From Isoetes taiwanensis (lineage: Eukaryota; Streptophyta; Lycopodiopsida; Isoetales; Isoetaceae): DNA of 64,000 nt. The stretch is taken from assembly GCA_021234155.1 (NCBI GenBank), contig JAJEKV010000002.1, positions 42,645,203-42,709,202 of the forward strand, in the 5' to 3' direction. Of the stretch, positions 60,962 through 64,000 are shown in pieces. Position 1 is the stretch's first letter. Each line of letters begins with the position of its first letter. Under the pieces are notes generated by a model. It was not told the DNA's origin and did no database searches. It saw only the letters and a list, made by a program, of their open reading frames with translations. The position numbers and the translations under genes were made by a program.

Positions 60962-62436
60962 AATATTGGTTTGTTCCCTGCTGCTTATACCAAAACCAAA
61001 TTAATAACGTATTCTTTGTAAATTACTCATCTTCCCAGCCCATAATGCTCCATGTGTTTGTGGATGTTATGTTTTGTCCATTATTTTTGAATGGGTACTA
61101 CTCTGTCACAAGCTGTTGAAGCATTACTGCAGGCAAGGACCACTTTTTTATTAGCAAAAGTGCATCCCTTTTTCTTTTAGAACATGGAGGTCCCGTGGAA
61201 GTAACAGAAATGTATATTTGGTTGTACAGTGGCCATGTGCAATTAGTTGCTTTGCTGACCTGGGTGACTACTTGCCTGCCACAGACTCTTGGACCAGGAG
61301 TATAATTAATAACAACAAAACAAAGAGCAGCAAGCACCTGGCACAACCTGTGCATGGTTCTAGCCTATTTGAAATCACTCAAAGTGCTTTAAGTAAAAAT
61401 ACACATGGCAAAACAGCACCAAACCAAATCCCGCCAGGGAAGACTTAATGGCTTTAGATATCTGGGCGTTCCAGTAAGTTTGCCTATCGGTATCTGCAGT
61501 TTCAAATCCTTCTTTATTATGGCTAAATCCGACCCGATGCCATCGGAGGCTAAATCCTAGCCGTCGTGTAAAATTGAAATACCAACCCTAAAATTGGAAT
61601 ACCAACTTGTAAAACGTATGATTGAATACACCCAAGAAAACATTGAATATCCTCGAGATTTCTGAGCGCCTGCCTGGGCGCCTGGGCGACGCAGTGAAGG
61701 GTGGCGTTGTTGGCGCCTGCCGGAGCGCCGGCCTGGGCGCCTGGGAGGTGCAGTGAAGGGTGGCGTCGTACCTGAGCATGCCTGAGCGCATGAGCGCCTG
61801 AGAGCATGCTTGAGAGCTTGAGGAGGCACCTCCTCTGAGCGACTTCCCTGATTTTCCTTGGGCGCCACCTTCCCTGAGCTCGGGTGTTTTGGCGCTCGGA
61901 TCTATTGCATGCGATTCAGATTCAGCTTCAGCCTTATGGATGCATGTGGCGGGGCATGTAGATGCATGTGGATCAGCGTGAAGATGGAGATTTAGCGCAT
62001 GCATGCGTCCGCGCCAGTACTTAGAATCAGCTGTGAAGAGGTTATGGTTTGGGGGCGTTTGGTAAAGGTTTGTTTTTTGGAGGTATGCTTGTTGCTTTTT
62101 GCAACAGCATGGATTTTTGGATTTGTGAGCAGCCATAATCATCCTGGTAACGGTTTTTTCCCAGGTGGTTTTTAATCCGGGCCATGGTGATTGTGCTTTT
62201 GCTCACGTTGTGCTTTTGTTTAAGGGCTCTGGCCCATGTTCTTGTTTGGACTTCGGTCCAGGACTTCGGTCCCCCATGTACTTGGTCCCATAAGCCCGGA
62301 TGGGCTTCCGTGGACGTTAAAATGATTATCTTATCTTATCTTATCTATCTACTATCCACATCAAAAAAAATACAACTCTCTAACAACTAAAATGTATCCA
62401 TCTTTATCAAACAATACAAATGTAAATACAAATACA
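60962..62436. other. Gene-free 3' flank of the intact KCS
   Basis: Matches 274-1750. The stretch 61660-61830 is rich in GCGCCTG, CCTGGGCG and CTGAG words, where the left copy has lost most CTG/CAG words. A (TTATC)n run is at about 62326-62346. No gene is visible. Confidence 0.65.
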
Positions 62437-62985
62437 TTAGCACCACTATTTTAGTACATAATACAATAGCAATAGTACTTGAAATCAATAAGTAGCTAGG
62501 ATCTTATTCACTTCAACAGCATGAACTTGAATTAGCTCCTTGGGAATCGAACCCAATTATTGCCAGCGAGCATGAAAATTGAAATTATAACTGGCGTCTT
62601 TGTTTGATGCTCCATAAATCCGCCTCGCCATGGTCCAAGATCATTTGCAAATACACAACAATTCCACGAACTCCACATCTCATCTCCATCCCCAAACTCG
62701 TCTGAATTTATCATTTTATTAGCACCACTACTTTAGTACATATACAATAGCAAAAGAGTACTTGAAATCAATAAGTAGCTAGGATCTTATTCACTTCAAC
62801 AAAGATGAACTCGATTTAGCTCCTTGGGAATCGAACCCAATTATTGCCGCCACGAGCATGAAAATTGAAACTATAATCATGCTTTTTGCTTGATGCTCCA
62901 TAAACCGCCATGGTCCTACACAATAATTCCACGAACTCCCAATCTCATCTCCATCCCAAAACTCATCCGAATTTATCATTTTTAT
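62437..62985. repeat. Two-unit tandem duplication, right copy
   Basis: Units at 62437-62718 and 62719-62985, corresponding to 1751-2299. Unit 2 differs from its left-hand partner mostly where the latter has CAGC or CAG (here CAAAG or a deletion). Confidence 0.9.
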
Positions 62986-63020
62986 CTCTCGTAGCCTCTT
63001 GGTCTTCGTGGATGTTAAAA

Positions 63021-63140
63021 ATTCTATTCTATTCTATTCTATTCTATTCTATTCTATTCTATTCTATTCTATTCTATTCTATTCTATTCTATTCTATTCT
63101 ATTCTATTCTATTCTATTCTATTCTATTCTATTCTATTCT
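63021..63140. repeat. (ATTCT)24 pentanucleotide microsatellite
   Basis: Twenty-four uninterrupted ATTCT units plus a partial unit, against nineteen at 2336-2430. Confidence 0.98.
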
Positions 63141-63144
63141 ATTC

Positions 63145-63725
63145 CCATGAGAGGATACAAATATCCTAAACGGCTTGCAAAATGCCTCCTTCCCCAACCA
63201 AGATGTATTAAATTTAAATGGAATATTTTCACCTTTCCCAGCTATGGATATATCCTCCAGGATAAGACTTTGGGGGACATGATCAGAGTGAGAGAAGGCC
63301 AAGTCCCCCCTACATAACACCTGTCCATGAAACAAGCAGACTTATTGGCCATGTAGAATCTGTCTAACATATACTCTTTCTTGACCCTTCTGCTTATTCG
63401 ACCAAGAAAATCCAAAGATTGAGGGCTGAACCATTAAATCCCACACCGTTAAGCAAGGAGTTATATGAAGTATCCTCGCCTTCCTCGATAGATTTCTATG
63501 CAACCCAATCTTCCGTCCCCCACGCTAGTCATATTGAAATCCCCCTAAGATGCAATTTTCTCGTGACATCCCCTAAATGATTTATCCAGCCAATTTCCTT
63601 CCACATAACCGCCCTTTCAAAGAAGCTTATTAGAGGCGAGACATTGATAATACCCTATTGACATTCCTTAGATTCAAAGATCACGCTTTGCCACCCACCA
63701 TTCCCCGGCAAAGATAATAAGATTT
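63145..63725 (-). mobile_element. LINE-A endonuclease fragment, right copy
   Basis: Same sequence as 2431-3010: the minus strand encodes FKFNTSWLGKEAFCKPFRIF and the rest of the endonuclease C-terminal half, with extra small gaps relative to the left copy, again at CAG/CTG words. Confidence 0.85.
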
Positions 63726-63726
63726 T

Positions 63727-64000
63727 TTTTTTTTTTTTGAAGAACCGTGGTCATCAATATATTAAAAGAATGGTAATGTTACAAAGCAAGTGAGGAGGAA
63801 GGAGAATCGCCTCAAAGAGACAAATGATACCCCATGACACTCCACAACAAACTCACGTAAAAACCGCAAATCTCCATCACAGTACAAACCGACCATCACC
63901 ATCTACAACACCCAAGAAGTCCCGCCAAATGGCAAACTTCCGCTTACTATTCCCTGGAACACCGTAAAGCTTTGAAATAGCTTGTACCGAAGTCGAGGAA
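63727..64000 (-). mobile_element. LINE-B 3' end, right copy, cut by the window edge
   Basis: Poly(T) from about 63723, then the same 3' tail as at 3022-3288. It sits at the identical insertion site (GATAATAAGATTTTT), so LINE-B inserted before the segmental duplication. Confidence 0.9.

Larger units (their letters stand above)
60631..64000. repeat. Right copy of the ~60.6-kb direct segmental duplication
   Basis: Counterpart of 1-3288; see that entry for its contents. This copy is about 80 bp longer across the shared part, mainly because it keeps the 58 bp lost in the left KCS and has five more ATTCT units. It runs off the right edge of the window. Confidence 0.93.

Noticed and set aside
1-64000. 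CRISPR arrays, rRNA genes, complete tRNA genes and organelle-derived inserts.
   Set aside because: None was seen on reading both strands; a tRNA or rRNA covariance search would be needed to exclude small ones.

Overview
The window is nuclear DNA of a land plant with a large, transposon-rich genome. This rests on an intact plant 3-ketoacyl-CoA synthase (KCS), an intron-containing wreck of the proteasome ATPase RPT2, a decayed organellar-type PPR gene, L1-like LINEs, a Tourist-type MITE and Ty3/gypsy LTR elements, one of them a chromovirus. The style of the PPR repeats would fit a fern, lycophyte or gymnosperm, but the sequence does not settle the lineage. Only one gene looks whole: the KCS at 59384-60961 (+), 525 codons, with a probable intron in its 5' leader.

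Layout: 1-3288 and 60631-64000 are two copies of the same stretch (KCS 3' end, its flank, a tandem duplication, an (ATTCT)n array, and one LINE inserted in another). They are the visible ends of a direct duplication with a period of about 60.6 kb. The left KCS copy is damaged by a 58-bp deletion; the right one is intact. 2.4-6.2 kb is nested LINE sequence, and 6.2-12.1 kb is gene-free DNA with local repeats. A 458-bp MITE lies at 12.15-12.61 kb, a PPR pseudogene at 13.07-15.01 kb and an RPT2 pseudogene (-) at 17.48-20.07 kb. Three minus-strand Ty3/gypsy fossils follow: an old one (about 20.9-26.9 kb), a younger one (30.3-40.4 kb) and a large chromovirus (41.6-53.9 kb). 53.9-59.1 kb holds an unrecognised poly(A)-ended fragment, a tiny LINE insertion and a foldback element, leading into the KCS promoter.

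The most unusual item is a histone H3-like (possibly CENH3-like) coding remnant at 50.24-50.67 kb, on the coding strand of the chromovirus between its primer-binding site and gag, beside other open stretches I cannot name. A second point concerns data quality: the two copies of the 3.3-kb duplication are almost identical in places, yet their differences pile up at CAG/CTG (CHG) trinucleotides. That looks more like a methylation-linked base-calling artefact than evolution, so the apparent decay of some elements may be overstated.

There is no operon-like organisation. The single live gene would make very-long-chain acyl precursors (waxes, cutin/suberin, sphingolipids) at the ER. The rest is duplicated host debris and transposons.
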